A stretch of 6,428 nucleotides of DNA, taken from assembly GCA_902783765.1 (NCBI GenBank), contig CACZSB010000177.1, positions 1 to 6,428 on the forward strand. Direction: 5' to 3'. The translations under genes and the position numbers were made by a program. Numbering within the stretch: the first letter of the stretch is position 1; every line of letters starts with the position of its first letter. This document shows positions 6,111-6,428 of this stretch, piece by piece. Origin of the DNA: an uncultured Lachnospiraceae bacterium (GTDB taxonomy: Bacteria > Bacillota > Clostridia > Lachnospirales > Lachnospiraceae). The notes under the pieces were generated by a model. It saw only the letters and a program-made list of their open reading frames with translations, was not told where the DNA came from and searched no databases.

Positions 6111-6139
6111 ATTATACACGGAGCCGGCAGGACTGTCAA
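6111..6139 (-). promoter_or_regulatory. Perfect-consensus sigma-A promoter of the SRP RNA
   Basis: On the minus strand TTGACA (6139-6134), a 17-bp spacer and TATAAT (6116-6111) match the housekeeping consensus at all 12 positions with optimal spacing. AT-rich sequence lies upstream of the -35 box. Transcription should start near 6104. Such strength fits a gene for an abundant stable RNA. Confidence 0.92.
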
Positions 6140-6176
6140 ATACTCCTGTAAAAGGCTATGAAATTATTTGTGCTTA

Positions 6177-6185
6177 TGCTAAAAT
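6177..6185 (+). promoter_or_regulatory. Candidate extended -10 promoter of the response regulator gene
   Basis: TGCTAAAAT fits the extended -10 form TGnTATAAT with one mismatch. I see no good -35 box 16-18 bp upstream. Neighbouring AT-rich hexamers (GATAAT at 6192-6197) are alternatives. It would read rightward, back to back with the SRP RNA promoter about 40 bp away. Confidence 0.35.
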
Positions 6186-6234
6186 ACTATAGATAATATT
6201 GTTTTGCCGTATTTCACCAAAGGCAGGAAACGAA

Positions 6235-6428
6235 ATGGAAAAAATAATTTTGATCGTGGACAACGATGTGACCAGTCTGAAACTGGCCAGCGATGTATTG
6301 GAAAAGGAACACCGAGTGGCGGCGGCCATCAACGCCGGCGCTGCTTTTCGCTATCTGGAAAAGAATACCCCCCATCTGATTTTGCTGGATCTGGATATCC
6401 CGGATATGGACGGTTTAGATGTACTGGA
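6235..6428 (+). CDS. Response-regulator receiver domain protein, N-terminal part only
   Basis: Only 64 codons are inside the window; the gene runs off the right edge. The product begins MEKIILIVDNDVTSL and has the CheY-like receiver layout: beta1 IILIVDND, helix LKLASDVLEKE, beta3 LILLDLDIPDMDG. D52 is the predicted phospho-acceptor (D-x-D-I-P-D-M-D-G, with proline P56 four residues on, as in the family). D9 matches the first residue of the acidic metal pocket, while the second position is N10 instead of Asp. The output domain is out of view, so it could be a transcription factor, a cyclic-di-GMP enzyme or a hybrid kinase. AGGAAA ends 4 nt before the ATG, a good ribosome site. It is transcribed away from the SRP RNA and dnaX operon and probably has its own promoter in the 95 bp upstream. 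Confidence 0.88.
   Translation, partial: MEKIILIVDNDVTSLKLASDVLEKEHRVAAAINAGAAFRYLEKNTPHLILLDLDIPDMDGLDVL

Noticed and set aside
5694..6119. 141-codon open frame on the minus strand
   Set aside because: It runs through the SRP RNA, the leader and the start of dnaX in another frame. The RNA gene and dnaX explain the sequence, and the translation shows no domain.
6211..6236. ATTTC...GAAAT inverted repeat around the response-regulator ribosome site
   Set aside because: Only 5 A/T-rich base pairs around a 16-nt loop; too weak to claim as a regulatory structure.

Overview
The window looks like a chromosomal housekeeping region of a Gram-positive Clostridia member, most likely a Lachnospiraceae-type organism with fairly high GC. 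This placement is an inference. It rests on the order SRP RNA - dnaX - ybaB - recR (known from Bacillota), the large SRP RNA with an Alu domain, and a long TPR/acidic protein directly after recR. I see no insertion sequence, CRISPR array, tRNA, phage gene or sign of recent gene transfer.

Layout from right to left, since nearly everything is on the minus strand. At the right edge a plus-strand gene (from 6235, cut by the window) encodes a response-regulator receiver domain. It diverges from the gene for the signal recognition particle RNA (about 6104 to 5855, minus). That RNA has a perfect-consensus promoter (TTGACA, 17 bp, TATAAT) and ends in a closing helix plus six U. A 70-80 bp leader follows, with a weak possible promoter and a 7-bp hairpin. 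Then comes a tightly packed minus-strand operon: dnaX (DNA polymerase III gamma/tau), ybaB/ebfC (nucleoid-associated protein), recR (recombination repair), a 707-residue protein of unknown function, a PLP enzyme of the D-cysteine desulfhydrase/ACC deaminase family, and the start of a DUF1538-like membrane protein that runs off the left edge. Junctions are a 2-nt gap, a 1-nt overlap (TAATG), a 12-nt gap, a 37-nt gap and a 31-nt overlap, so co-transcription and translational coupling are likely.

The first three operon genes belong to replication, nucleoid and repair functions: clamp-loader assembly, DNA binding, and RecFOR-dependent gap repair. The two metabolic/membrane genes at the distal end have no evident link to that work.

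The least explained element is the 707-residue protein. It has an alpha-helical TPR-like N-terminus, a middle segment that resembles a CbbX/SpoVK-type AAA+ domain without a P-loop, a roughly 245-residue acidic linker, and a compact C-terminal module. I found no convincing wholly new system; this protein is the best candidate for undescribed biology here.
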